From the NCBI GenBank assembly GCA_017430725.1, contig JAFRMK010000006.1, forward strand, positions 1 to 64,000: a DNA stretch of 64,000 nucleotides. The letters run 5' to 3'. The stretch's first letter is position 1, and the number at the start of each line of letters is the position of its first letter. The position numbers and the translations under genes are program-made. The DNA comes from Candidatus Saccharimonadota bacterium. Lineage in GTDB: Bacteria > Patescibacteriota > Saccharimonadia > Saccharimonadales > Saccharimonadaceae. Shown here in pieces: positions 14,535 to 23,346 of the stretch. The notes below the pieces were generated by a model. It did not search any database. It was not told where the DNA came from and saw only the letters and a program-made list of their open reading frames with translations.

Positions 14535-16550
14535 TCACTGGCGCATTTTTTTGAACACCGCCACCGTCCGGCAGGGGAGATATATTTCAAAACCTTGGCC
14601 ACGCTTTTTGTCGTTCTTTGCCGCGTAGATGTAGTTTTTGTCGATGCGGTCTTGTCCGCCGAAGGCCGCATCGTCGCTTGAAAAAATCGCCCGGTATTTG
14701 CCTGCACCAGTCAATGCGGTCGGCAGGAAAAAGCGTTTTGCTGAGCGAGTGGCGTGAAAATTAAATACAAACAGCAGACCGCCTCGTTCAAAAGCCAGTA
14801 TTTTTGCTCGATTGTCCAGCCAAACGTTGCGCGCCCCCGGTTGTTCCAGCAATTTGAATCGTTTCGCCAGGCGCAGCATTGCCTTATCGAAATCTCCGAG
14901 CCACTGGTATTTCAGAAAGCCATTGTCGGCCAATGACCACTGGCGACGTGCGTACTTGAAGCTCCAGCCGTTGCCTTGCCGCGGGAAATCTATCCATTCG
15001 GGATGCCCAAACTCGTTCCCCATGAAATTCAGATAGGCCTCGCCTGCCAGACTCAGAGTCGCCAAACGCATCATTTTATGCAAATCAATCGCCCTATCGA
15101 TATTCGGCGAGTGATAAATCTTGTCCATCCCGTCATACATTTCCGCGTCTGCCATCCGAAAAATCAGGGTTTTGTCGCCCACCAGGGCTTGGTCGTGCGA
15201 TTCGGCGTAGCCCACGTTTTTTTCGCCAGCTCGGCGCGTCGTCAGCTCATGCCACATCGTGTGCAGATTCCGGTTTTCGTCTCGCTCGTTTTTTAGCGTC
15301 CGCACCCAATAGTCCGGCACACCCATCGCTAAGCGATAATCAAAACCGATTCCGCCATCTTTTATCGGCAAGCACATCCCCGGCATGCCACTCATATCCT
15401 CTGCAATCGTAATCGCCCGCGGATTTATCTCGTGTATCAATTCATTCGCCAACTGCAGATAGGCCAGCGCATCCGTGTCGACCGTCTCGTCAAAGTATTG
15501 CTCATAGCTTGCGAATGCAACGCCAAGCCCATGATGCTTGTATAACATACTGGTTACGCCGTCAAATCGAAACCCATCAAAATGATATTCTTCCATCCAG
15601 TACTTTAAATTTGACAGCAAAAAGTGCAACACTTCGTGCTTGCCATAATCAAACAGTTTTGTCCCCCACGCTGGATGGTTTCCCCTTCCGCCGGCATGGA
15701 AAAACTGCGTATGTGTCCCATCAAACATATTGATGCCCTCGGCCGTGTTTGCCGCGGCGTGTGAATGTACCACATCCAGAAACACCGCCAGGCCCAAGCG
15801 ATGCGCTTTGTTCACCAGGTATTTCAAATCTTCTGGTTCACCGTACCAGCTCGACGCTGCAAAAAAGTTCGTCACTTGGTAACCAAAAGACGCATAATAC
15901 GGATGCTCCTGAATCGCCATCAATTGTACTGCGGTATAACCATCCTCTACGATGCGCGGCAAAACCTTGTCGGCAAATTCACGATAGCTGCCGATCCCTT
16001 CTTTTTCTTGCGCCATCCCGACGTGCGCCTCGTATATTAACGGCGCTCGAATCTTTTTCCCTCGGAAACTTCCATCTGTCCATCGGAAGGCCTTCTCGGG
16101 TGCCCAAACTTGCCCGACAAAAGACCGTGTCGATACATCTTGCACGACATGATTCATGTAGAGTGGAATTCGATCGAATCTCCGCCCTCTCCGCCCCACC
16201 TGAACTTTGATTTTCTGCCCGTGTTTCAGAGCATTCTTCCCCCGCAGTTTGATTTCCCAGACACCATCCTCAGTCTGATGCAGGGGATGTGACCACCTGT
16301 CCCAATTATTGAAATCGCCAATCAAGCACAATTCGTCCGCCCCCGGCGCCCACTCTCGGTAAATCCACCCGTCCTTAGTCCGAGAAAAACCATAGTACAA
16401 ATAGCCGTTCGCGAAACTCGCTAAATCACCACCTTCTCCCACCAAATTCTCGCGCCGAGCCCGGTATTCTTGCAAGCGTAAGTTCAATGCTTTCGCATGC
16501 GGCTCAAGCCACGGGTCAAGCTCCAAAATCTTTAGCTTCGCTCGTCTCAT
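14535..16550 (-). CDS. glgB: 1,4-alpha-glucan branching enzyme, GH13_8 type
   Basis: A 671-residue enzyme that transfers α-1,4-glucan pieces to α-1,6 branch points in glycogen. It has an N-terminal CBM48 part (about 60-150, GDFNNWDRWSHPL), a GH13 barrel with nucleophile D330 in DGFRFDGVTSML, acid/base E384 in IAEDMSG and D453 in ESHDQ, and a C-terminal β domain. The motif set and the short N-terminus resemble the eukaryotic-type subfamily GH13_8 rather than the longer E. coli type. No other glycogen gene is in the window. ATG lies 7 nt after TAAAAT, so it may be leaderless. Confidence 0.93.
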   Translation of the reverse strand: MRRAKLKILELDPWLEPHAKALNLRLQEYRARRENLVGEGGDLASFANGYLYYGFSRTKDGWIYREWAPGADELCLIGDFNNWDRWSHPLHQTEDGVWEIKLRGKNALKHGQKIKVQVGRRGRRFDRIPLYMNHVVQDVSTRSFVGQVWAPEKAFRWTDGSFRGKKIRAPLIYEAHVGMAQEKEGIGSYREFADKVLPRIVEDGYTAVQLMAIQEHPYYASFGYQVTNFFAASSWYGEPEDLKYLVNKAHRLGLAVFLDVVHSHAAANTAEGINMFDGTHTQFFHAGGRGNHPAWGTKLFDYGKHEVLHFLLSNLKYWMEEYHFDGFRFDGVTSMLYKHHGLGVAFASYEQYFDETVDTDALAYLQLANELIHEINPRAITIAEDMSGMPGMCLPIKDGGIGFDYRLAMGVPDYWVRTLKNERDENRNLHTMWHELTTRRAGEKNVGYAESHDQALVGDKTLIFRMADAEMYDGMDKIYHSPNIDRAIDLHKMMRLATLSLAGEAYLNFMGNEFGHPEWIDFPRQGNGWSFKYARRQWSLADNGFLKYQWLGDFDKAMLRLAKRFKLLEQPGARNVWLDNRAKILAFERGGLLFVFNFHATRSAKRFFLPTALTGAGKYRAIFSSDDAAFGGQDRIDKNYIYAAKNDKKRGQGFEIYLPCRTVAVFKKMRQ

Positions 16551-16607
16551 CCCCTATATTTTACCGAAAAGCCAGCCTTGTCGCCACCTTTGGCAGGGAT
16601 TTTATCT

Positions 16608-18581
16608 CTATCGCCCGAGCACAGCTTTCTTCCGCACAAATGCCGCCGGCCCAAGCACCAACAACGCCCCAAACGCCACCACCAAGACAGTATCTGAAGT
16701 TTGCGGGTTGGCGGGAATATCTTCTGGCGTAGCATTAGATGTCTTGTCCCGGAATAGAAACTCTACCGCAAGTATCGATTCTTCTCTCTCTGTCAGCCCA
16801 ATTTTCATAGGAGTGAATAGGGCATACGCATCTAGATAATATCGCCTCATTTTATTGTTGTAGTCAATCGTTGCATATGGGGTAACAGTCATTTCAGATT
16901 CGGTTACATTGTCTATAACATATTTAGTCAATGCACTGTTTCGTTGCAAGAATTGTCCAGAACCATTGTCGGAAAAGCTTAGCGCAGTTGAAATAGAAAT
17001 ATCGTCGTATGAGCGAGTAATATCAAGAATAAAACCATCTTCATCTTCACACAGTGTCGCTGGTTTTTCTTGGTATTGTCCGACGTAACAGCCCAAAGAA
17101 TCGTCGTAGCTAAGCTCCAGATGATCCACTAATTCGGCGTCAACAATCGCACGCTCACCATCAAATACGACTTCTCCGTCAGTATACGATTCGTAGGTAC
17201 TCTGCGAGAGACGAAACGTTGCTACATATTTTCCTAGGCTATTATCAAAAACAAACTGCGTATCATGCGCATCACCGACATCATTGAGGAAATAGTCTCC
17301 TTGAACCTTTTTTACGCTAATCCCAGTTTCTCCTATACGATAATCCCCCATCGACTCGTTATATGTTAAAATCATGCTTCCGCCCCCGCCAAAACCTAAC
17401 AACTCAAAAAAGTCTTCATAAGGATATATCATCTTTCCATCATCAAGCCTAAGTATCTTTTCCGTAATATCTGTTTCCCTAGCACCACTAACAACCGGGG
17501 GTACTGACAGAGTTTTTCTACCTGTTTTGATGCTCGTTAGCCCCGTGGATATATCCTTTGTGATGCTTCGTCCGCCTGCTCCAATTTCCGTAACCGTATA
17601 ACTCCCAAAAGGCACCCCTGTCACGATAACTATGCCACTCTCGTTGGCGGTAAGCATTGTTTCGTCACCGTTCTCATCATATGAGTATCGCCCGTCGCCA
17701 TCAGCCTTCACTGCTAGCCCTTCAATGGTGAACCTGGCCCCCTTAACCGGCTCTCCGGCATTGTCGACTTGACGAATCACAATATTGCCATCAAGCATCG
17801 CTGTCGCTTGATATGCGCCTGGGTACATCAAATCCTGTTCTGTGGACCAATCTGTTTTCTCGGAGGTGCCGTCATTATAATGAACAGCATATGCGACTCT
17901 GCTGAAGACCTCGCTTGGCGCATCATCTTCTATTGTTGCGGAATAGACTATTTCAATATCTGAGTCTTCCGGATATATGAAGGACGAACCATCATGCCAG
18001 TTTATTATGATTAAAGTAAAGCTCGATAATCCAAACGCACCCTCTGAACTAACATCTTCCGCTTCATAGCTACTTGCAGGGATAACTTGTCCGCCAACTT
18101 TTACAGCAAGAAAGTCCTGTTTGTGTGCGATCCCTTCTGAATAGCCAATTGCTATCTCGATTTTTGTTATCGGCATCATTTCGTTGTCATCGTAATATCG
18201 CTCCATCTCATACTCTGCAGAGAAATTTATGACATCGCCACGGTTCGCAGTGCGTAGTTGAGGATCGCCATTCACCAATTGTTCCGTATCGGTGAATATG
18301 ATACCTTTTCCATCATGCCCGTAAAGCTTTGTTCCGTCAGTAATGCGATTAAACAAGAGTTCTGAAAAAGGACTCTCGTTGCAACTAATCGTGCTTTCTG
18401 GGCTTTCGCTCTCGCAACCACCATTCAGGGGATCTTGTATGTTCTCAAGCAGGTTTGACCTGTTGTTAAGTCGCTCAAGAATGGACAGTCCACTCTCCGC
18501 ACTTGCACTAGACGCAGATAGCAGAAAGCCAGCAAAAACACCGGCAATCGCCAAGAGGCTAAGTTTCAAAGATAATTTCAT
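16608..18581 (-). CDS. NPQT-motif surface protein with SpaA-like domain
   Basis: A 657-residue secreted protein: a signal peptide (MKLSLKLSLLAIAGVFAGFL, cleaved after ASA), then GHDGKGIIFTD and RTANRGDVI shared by the paralogues at 53.5-63 kb. A prealbumin-like CnaB/SpaA domain is near 270-350 (GARFTIEG, GSYTVTEIGAGG). Next come short repeats with two conserved Cys (LGCYVGQY..CEDEDGF). The C-terminus is NPQTSDT, a membrane helix and a basic end, a sorting signal. The frame extends to 18626, but ATG 18581 begins the signal peptide and matches the start of the paralogue at 53548. It is probably displayed on the cell wall; the partner is unknown. Confidence 0.85.
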   Translation of the reverse strand: MKLSLKLSLLAIAGVFAGFLLSASSASAESGLSILERLNNRSNLLENIQDPLNGGCESESPESTISCNESPFSELLFNRITDGTKLYGHDGKGIIFTDTEQLVNGDPQLRTANRGDVINFSAEYEMERYYDDNEMMPITKIEIAIGYSEGIAHKQDFLAVKVGGQVIPASSYEAEDVSSEGAFGLSSFTLIIINWHDGSSFIYPEDSDIEIVYSATIEDDAPSEVFSRVAYAVHYNDGTSEKTDWSTEQDLMYPGAYQATAMLDGNIVIRQVDNAGEPVKGARFTIEGLAVKADGDGRYSYDENGDETMLTANESGIVIVTGVPFGSYTVTEIGAGGRSITKDISTGLTSIKTGRKTLSVPPVVSGARETDITEKILRLDDGKMIYPYEDFFELLGFGGGGSMILTYNESMGDYRIGETGISVKKVQGDYFLNDVGDAHDTQFVFDNSLGKYVATFRLSQSTYESYTDGEVVFDGERAIVDAELVDHLELSYDDSLGCYVGQYQEKPATLCEDEDGFILDITRSYDDISISTALSFSDNGSGQFLQRNSALTKYVIDNVTESEMTVTPYATIDYNNKMRRYYLDAYALFTPMKIGLTEREESILAVEFLFRDKTSNATPEDIPANPQTSDTVLVVAFGALLVLGPAAFVRKKAVLGR

Positions 18582-18719
18582 GGAGTATTTGTATTTCTTT
18601 TGGCCAACAACCCCGTTCCGCATCACTCCCCGGAATCAAAACTCGTCAGCTCGTTTGATTAATTTGTATTTTTACTCCAACACTACCTTAATCATACAAC
18701 ATGTTTATGCTTTTTACAA
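18582..18719 (-). promoter_or_regulatory. Conserved promoter and leader of surface-protein gene (copy A)
   Basis: On the minus strand: TTGTAA (18714-18719), 17-nt spacer containing the palindrome AACATGTT, then TATGAT (18691-18696). The leader shares the block AGTGTTGGAGTAAAA and later short blocks (GCTGA, GGAGTGA, GGCC) with the leader at 53419-53547 upstream of a paralogous gene. The leader is about 110 nt and has no obvious strong ribosome-binding site. Co-regulation of the two genes is inferred. Confidence 0.7.
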
Positions 18720-18739
18720 ATAAACTTTTGCACAAAAAA

Positions 18740-18828
18740 TGGCGGAAGGAGTGAGATTCGAACTCACGGTGGCTATTAACCACGCCGGTTTTCAAGACCG
18801 GTACCATAAACCACTCGGTCATCCTTCC
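18740..18828 (-). tRNA. tRNA-Ser (TGA)
   Basis: An 89-nt type II tRNA with GGAAGG/CCTTCC acceptor stem, anticodon TGA, a long variable arm (GTGGTTAATAGCCAC) and encoded CCA. A T run begins right after the CCA on the minus strand and can serve as terminator. Confidence 0.95.
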
Positions 18829-18855
18829 AACCGTAGATATTATAACATATTTTCA

Positions 18856-19557
18856 CTAGTCAGCATTCGTGTGAACGGCTACTACGTCGTCCAAATCGTC
18901 AACCGCATCGAGCAGTTTCTCGAGCTTCGCGCCCACCTCGTCGTTGACGGGCACGTTGTTTGTCGCGACATATTGCAGTTCCGCCGAATCAATTTCCGTG
19001 CCAGCTTCAACCAAGGCGTTGCGCACTTTCATCAAATCTGTCGAGGCGGTGTAAATCGTCGTGCCGTCATCCTCTTCGGCCACATCTTCAGCGCCTGCAT
19101 CGAGCGCCGTCATCATCAATTCATCGCCCTTAGACTTGGTGAAGATAACACCTTTACGATTGAATTGGAACATCACTGACCCTGGTTCAGCCATCCGACC
19201 GCCATTCTTTTCAAGCGTATGGCGCACTTCCGGCATAGTCCGATTTTTATTGTCGGTCGCAACCTCAATAATAATACCAACACCACCAGGACCATAAGCC
19301 TCGTAGGTCTCTTCAATCAGTGCAGAGGCATTCTTGTCGGCCACCCGCGCGATGGCTCGCTCAATATTTGCTTTTGGCATGTTTGCCAGCCGCGCCTTTT
19401 CCAGTACCACTGCCAACGAAGGATTCATTGCCGGGTCGGTGCCAGCCCGTGCCGCAATTGCGATTTGATTTCCAATTTTGGTGAACAACGCTCCGCGCTT
19501 TGCATCAACTACAGCCTTCTGGCGCTTGGTTGTCGCCCATTTACTATGTCCGCTCAT
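18856..19557 (-). CDS. yebC: YebC/PmpR-TACO1 family protein
   Basis: A 233-residue protein beginning MSGHSKWATTKRQKAVVDAK, the hallmark of YebC. It continues with the standard three-domain sequence (NMPKANIERAIARV, YEAYGPGGVGIIIEVATDN, GSVMFQFNRKGVI). The family includes putative transcription regulators and factors that relieve ribosome stalling. It is convergent neither with nor overlapping its neighbours. A TAAAAC box 6 nt before ATG suggests a leaderless start, weaker than in other genes here. Confidence 0.96.
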   Translation of the reverse strand: MSGHSKWATTKRQKAVVDAKRGALFTKIGNQIAIAARAGTDPAMNPSLAVVLEKARLANMPKANIERAIARVADKNASALIEETYEAYGPGGVGIIIEVATDNKNRTMPEVRHTLEKNGGRMAEPGSVMFQFNRKGVIFTKSKGDELMMTALDAGAEDVAEEDDGTTIYTASTDLMKVRNALVEAGTEIDSAELQYVATNNVPVNDEVGAKLEKLLDAVDDLDDVVAVHTNAD

Positions 19558-19692
19558 ACCTATGTTTTAACATTTTTCTATCTGTTTGGCAATTTTCGCC
19601 CGAAATCATCGAACTCGTGCTTTTTTGATTCACCCCCGTTTGTTATTTTTGCACTAAATTAAATTAATTATTTTTAAACCGAAAGGAGTTAA

Positions 19693-20091
19693 ATGCTTCT
19701 CATAAAGAAACTGAAATTCACTAAACAGGAATTGGCCGAAATTGGCACGCAGCTTGATGGTTATATTTGGGCGACGATTGACGCAAAACGTGGCGTCATA
19801 TCAGCTGGCGACGAGTTCGTGCAGGATTTGCGTGATGCGCTCATGATACGGCGTTGTCATCCTGAAGATATTTTTGGCTTTGGTCTCGATTTGAAAACGG
19901 GCAGAATTGACTATTTGCCCGCCTGTAATCGGCGCAACCCCACGCTCAATTGTCGGGGCGAGATTCCAGAAGAGCGCAAGGAGCGCATTGAAACGCTCAT
20001 TCATTATTTCTTTAACGGACTGGCGGTCTATGCAAGCCAGCGCGACGAATATCCGCGCCTGCCCCGCAAGCCGTCCAGCCACAATGGCTAA
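19693..20091 (+). CDS. DUF5674-like hypothetical protein
   Basis: A 132-residue protein. ATIDAKRGVISAGDEFVQDL, EDIFGFGL and the pattern IDYLPACNRRNP resemble the small DUF5674 family (about 110 residues) that is common in CPR and cyanobacteria; I am not certain of the match. No membrane segment or catalytic motif is visible. ATG follows GAAAGGAG, a good site, 56 nt before the recA start. Function unknown. Confidence 0.65.
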   Translation: MLLIKKLKFTKQELAEIGTQLDGYIWATIDAKRGVISAGDEFVQDLRDALMIRRCHPEDIFGFGLDLKTGRIDYLPACNRRNPTLNCRGEIPEERKERIETLIHYFFNGLAVYASQRDEYPRLPRKPSSHNG

Positions 20092-20147
20092 GCTAGCATT
20101 TCAGATACAAATCATTTAAAATAACTACAAGAAACAAGGAGGTTAAC

Positions 20148-21173
20148 GTGGCAAAGAAGGCACAAGCAAAGGTGGAGGCAGAAGACAAAGGCAAGAAAGA
20201 AGCACTCAGCTTGGCATTGTCGCAAATTACAAAGCAATTCGGCACGGGTTCAATCATGAAGCTTGGCGAACAGTCAAAGATTGACGTTGAACTATTTTCA
20301 TCCGGTTCATTGGCGCTTGATTTGGCGCTTGGTGGTGGCTTCCCCAAGGGTCGCATCATCGAAATTTACGGCCCAGAATCGTCGGGTAAAACGACTTTGG
20401 CGCTTCACGCCATTTCAGAAATCCAGAAACAGGGCGGTCAAGCTGCATTCATCGATGCCGAACATGCTCTCGATCCGGCATATGCCCGCCGGATTGGCGT
20501 CGACACCGAGAACTTATTGATATCTCAGCCGGACAACGGCGAACAGGCGCTTGAAATATGTGAAACACTTGTGCGTTCGGGCGCCGTGGATTTGATTGTT
20601 GTTGACTCGGTTGCCGCGCTTGTTCCACAAGCTGAAATTGATGGCGATATGGGTGACGCCCAAATGGGCTTGCAGGCACGTTTGATGTCGCAAGCCATGC
20701 GCAAACTGACCGGTGTTATCAGCAAAACTAAGGCGACCGTCATCTTCATCAACCAGATTCGCATGAAGATTGGCGTGATGTTCGGCAACCCCGAAACCAC
20801 AACTGGCGGCAACGCGCTGAAGTTCTACGCATCCGTCCGCGTCGACATTCGCCGAATTGGCCAGATTAAAAATGGCGACACCGTTGCCGGCAACCGCACA
20901 AAAATCAAAGTCGTCAAAAACAAAATTGCCGCCCCGTTCAAAACTGCCGAGTTTGACATTATGTACAATGAGGGCATCAGCAAAGTTGGCGATATTCTCG
21001 ACCTGGGTGTACAGTACGGCATCATCGAAAAAGCTGGCGCATTCTTCAAGTACAACGGCGAAACGCTTGGCCAAGGACGTGAAGCAGTAAAGACCCTATT
21101 CAAAGAAAAACCTGCCCTTGCTAAAGAAATTGAAGAAAAAGTTCGCGCCAAAGCCGGCGAAAGCGACGTCTAA
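20148..21173 (+). CDS. recA: RecA recombinase
   Basis: A 341-residue ATPase that forms filaments on single-stranded DNA and drives homologous pairing. Walker A is GPESSGKT (75-82). Also present are the Walker B region [14 protein letters not shown], loop L1 around [20 protein letters not shown] and the L2 region [28 protein letters not shown] split by normal spacing. GTG at 20148 follows AAGGAGG. The C-terminal acidic tail is shorter than in E. coli. RecX follows with a TAATG overlap, so the inhibitor and RecA are coupled. Confidence 0.98.
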   Translation: MAKKAQAKVEAEDKGKKEALSLALSQITKQFGTGSIMKLGEQSKIDVELFSSGSLALDLALGGGFPKGRIIEIYGPESSGKTTLALHAISEIQKQGGQAAFIDAEHALDPAYARRIGVDTENLLISQPDNGEQALEICETLVRSGAVDLIVVDSVAALVPQAEIDGDMGDAQMGLQARLMSQAMRKLTGVISKTKATVIFINQIRMKIGVMFGNPETTTGGNALKFYASVRVDIRRIGQIKNGDTVAGNRTKIKVVKNKIAAPFKTAEFDIMYNEGISKVGDILDLGVQYGIIEKAGAFFKYNGETLGQGREAVKTLFKEKPALAKEIEEKVRAKAGESDV

Positions 21174-21868
21174 TGCCCACGCCCGCCACTCACCGAGTGA
21201 CTCAAATCAAGGACGCTGTACGCACTCCGAATCGCGTAAACATTTTTGTCGATGATTCTTTCTTTTGTTCACTTGATTTGTCGCAAGTTGTCGATTTTGG
21301 GCTGAAGGTCGGCGCTGAACTAAACGATACAGAACTTTCCGAATTGAAACGCGCCTCGGATTTTGGCAAGCTATATAGTCGTGCCCTCGAATACGTTTTT
21401 CTGCGTCCGCACTCCACAAAAGAAATTCGCGACTATCTGCAGCGCAAGACGCTCGACCGCAAAATGCGTCGCAAAAACCAACGCACCGGCACCTACGAGA
21501 CAAAAATCATCAAAGGATACGAAAAAAATCTCGTTCCGCTTGTCTTGGCACGGCTCGAACAGCGCGGCTATCTTGACGACCGCAAATTTGCACAGTTTTG
21601 GCTGGACAACCACCACGCCAAACAAGGTGCTAGTACCAAAAAACTGCGCCAAGAATTACTCAAAAAAGGTGTTTCGGCCGCTCTTATCGACGAATTATTA
21701 GCAGCCAGCGCACGCAATGATGCCGACGAGCTGCAAAAAATCATCACCAAAAAAGCCCACCGCTATCCGGACCGTCAAAAGTTTACGCAATACTTGCTTC
21801 GTCAGGGCTTCAATTATTCAGACGTGATTGACGCCCTGTCTTCGGTTTCGTTCTCGGCTGGCGAATAG
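21173..21868 (+). CDS. recX: RecX regulatory protein
   Basis: A 231-residue helical-repeat protein that modulates RecA filaments. It shows the RecX repeats: RALEYVFLRPHSTKEIRDYL, RLEQRGYLDDRKFAQFWLDN and KLRQELLKKGVSAALIDELL. The N-terminus has a long β-rich extension (about 1-65) and a Lys/Arg-rich insertion (KTLDRKMRRKNQRTGTYETK), making it longer than E. coli RecX (166). Its ATG overlaps the recA stop. The 3' end overlaps the convergent PRC-barrel gene by 55 nt. Confidence 0.93.
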   Translation: MPTPATHRVTQIKDAVRTPNRVNIFVDDSFFCSLDLSQVVDFGLKVGAELNDTELSELKRASDFGKLYSRALEYVFLRPHSTKEIRDYLQRKTLDRKMRRKNQRTGTYETKIIKGYEKNLVPLVLARLEQRGYLDDRKFAQFWLDNHHAKQGASTKKLRQELLKKGVSAALIDELLAASARNDADELQKIITKKAHRYPDRQKFTQYLLRQGFNYSDVIDALSSVSFSAGE

Positions 21869-22446
21869 TTTGGCTTACGGAACGGATTAGTGAAGTTCGG
21901 CACAAATTCCTCTTCAACTTCGTTCTTTTTGGGGACTTTGACTTTTTGTTTTTCGTGCCGAATAGTGATTTTATAGTCATCAACTTCGGTAATCTGTGAC
22001 CGATTTATGGTAAGCTGCGGGTCCATAAAAGACGACATCAAAGGTCGTTGAGCAATCAGTTGAAACACCGAGAAAGTGTTCTGGTCGACCGTAAAATCCA
22101 CGACCTTGCCGATTTTTTTCAGATGCTTTTCTTCTTTCGCCACGACACGCAAACCGACAAGATTAAAATTGAGCGCCAACACTTCCTTAAGGCGTACGAC
22201 ATCTTCCGCATCGACGAAAACGTCCGCCGAATCAATCACCAGTCCGTTCAAATCGGCATCCCGAACGTTGCTGGCCAATAAGTAGTTTCCGAATTCGGGA
22301 CTTTGCACGAGACTGCTGCTCAGTTCAAAAGCAATAATTGAGAGATTTTCGGGGTCAATAATGACGCGTTTGATTGCCGCCGTCGCTCCGCCAAGCTGCA
22401 GGCTTAGTACGGGCATGCCGATGAATTTTGACCCGACCATAAGCAT
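21814..22446 (-). CDS. PRC-barrel domain protein
   Basis: A 210-residue protein with two PRC-barrel-like β domains: residues about 1-75 (VGSKFIGMPVLSLQLGGATA, VIIDPENLSIIAFEL) and about 78-160 (NFNLVGLRVVAKEEKHLKKI, GKVVDFTVDQNTFSVFQLI). The last 50 residues are charged and likely disordered. PRC barrels occur in RimM and photosynthetic H subunits; the specific role here is unknown. AAGGAGAG precedes the ATG. It overlaps recX tail to tail. Confidence 0.85.
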   Translation of the reverse strand: MLMVGSKFIGMPVLSLQLGGATAAIKRVIIDPENLSIIAFELSSSLVQSPEFGNYLLASNVRDADLNGLVIDSADVFVDAEDVVRLKEVLALNFNLVGLRVVAKEEKHLKKIGKVVDFTVDQNTFSVFQLIAQRPLMSSFMDPQLTINRSQITEVDDYKITIRHEKQKVKVPKKNEVEEEFVPNFTNPFRKPNYSPAENETEDRASITSE

Positions 22447-22483
22447 TTTTCTTTTCTCTCCTTATATGGAATAATTGTAGCAC

Positions 22484-23320
22484 ATGAGTCGCTTTATATT
22501 GGCCGTTTCTGGTGGGGTGGATTCGGTTGTGTTGATGGAGATGTTTGATTGGCCGGAAGACACCATCGTTGCGCATTTTGACCACGGTATCCGCCCCAGT
22601 TCTTCGGACGACTGCGCCTTTGTGCGTCATCTGGCCGAACGCCATGGCTGGAGCTTTGTGTTTGAGCGAGCCGCACTTGGCGCGTCCTGTTCCGAAGAGT
22701 TAGCCCGCCGGCGGCGCTACGATTTTCTATTTCGGACTGCGAGCAAATATCGTGCCGAGCTTGTGACGGCGCATCACGCCGATGATTGCATTGAGACTAT
22801 CGCCATCAATCTGCTGCGTGGCACGGGGTGGCGCGGATTGTCCCCGCTCAGTAACCCTCGAGTTTTTCGACCGATGCTTCAGCTATTCAAGTCCGATATC
22901 TACCGTTTTGCCGCCGAAAAACAGCTCATTTTTCGGCTTGACCAGACCAACAACGATACGCAATATCTGCGTAATCGTTTACGCGAGCGCCTACGGAGTC
23001 TATCGACCGCCCAAAAACAACAACTGTTGGCGCTGTATCACGCCCAGCTTTCTCTCAAAACCGACATCGAACAGGCTTTGCAGGGCATAGTCGGCACTCG
23101 AAATTACCTGCCTCGCAGGCTCTTCAACGCCGAAATCGACGACGCTCGATGCGAGATTCTCCGCTTTTTCCTCGCAAGTCACGGCATTGCATTGACCAGA
23201 CCGCAAACCGAGCATTGTTTGGCTGAAATCGTCAAATTTACCCCTGGCAAAAAATACAGTCTCGACAAAACTCATTTCCTGCAGGCCGACCGCCAAAACT
23301 ACCGCATCGTTGAAAAATAA
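22484..23320 (+). CDS. tilS: tRNA(Ile)-lysidine synthase
   Basis: A 278-residue ATP-pyrophosphatase-fold enzyme that converts C34 of tRNA-Ile(CAT) to lysidine so that it reads AUA. The P-loop is SGGVDS (near the N-terminus), followed by AHFDHGIRPSSSDDCAFV and HHADDCIETIAINLLRGTGWRG, all typical. It is short, missing much of the C-terminal TilS domain of the E. coli enzyme (432 residues). The enzyme fits with the CAT tRNA at 52546-52621, a possible tRNA-Ile2 substrate. Confidence 0.93.
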   Translation: MSRFILAVSGGVDSVVLMEMFDWPEDTIVAHFDHGIRPSSSDDCAFVRHLAERHGWSFVFERAALGASCSEELARRRRYDFLFRTASKYRAELVTAHHADDCIETIAINLLRGTGWRGLSPLSNPRVFRPMLQLFKSDIYRFAAEKQLIFRLDQTNNDTQYLRNRLRERLRSLSTAQKQQLLALYHAQLSLKTDIEQALQGIVGTRNYLPRRLFNAEIDDARCEILRFFLASHGIALTRPQTEHCLAEIVKFTPGKKYSLDKTHFLQADRQNYRIVEK

Positions 23321-23346
23321 GCCTATCCGTGATAAGATAAGAAGGT

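Noticed and set aside
18590-18650. CTGACGAG in leader A as a hammerhead ribozyme core
   Set aside because: The second conserved GAAA strand and helices are missing, and leader B lacks the motif.
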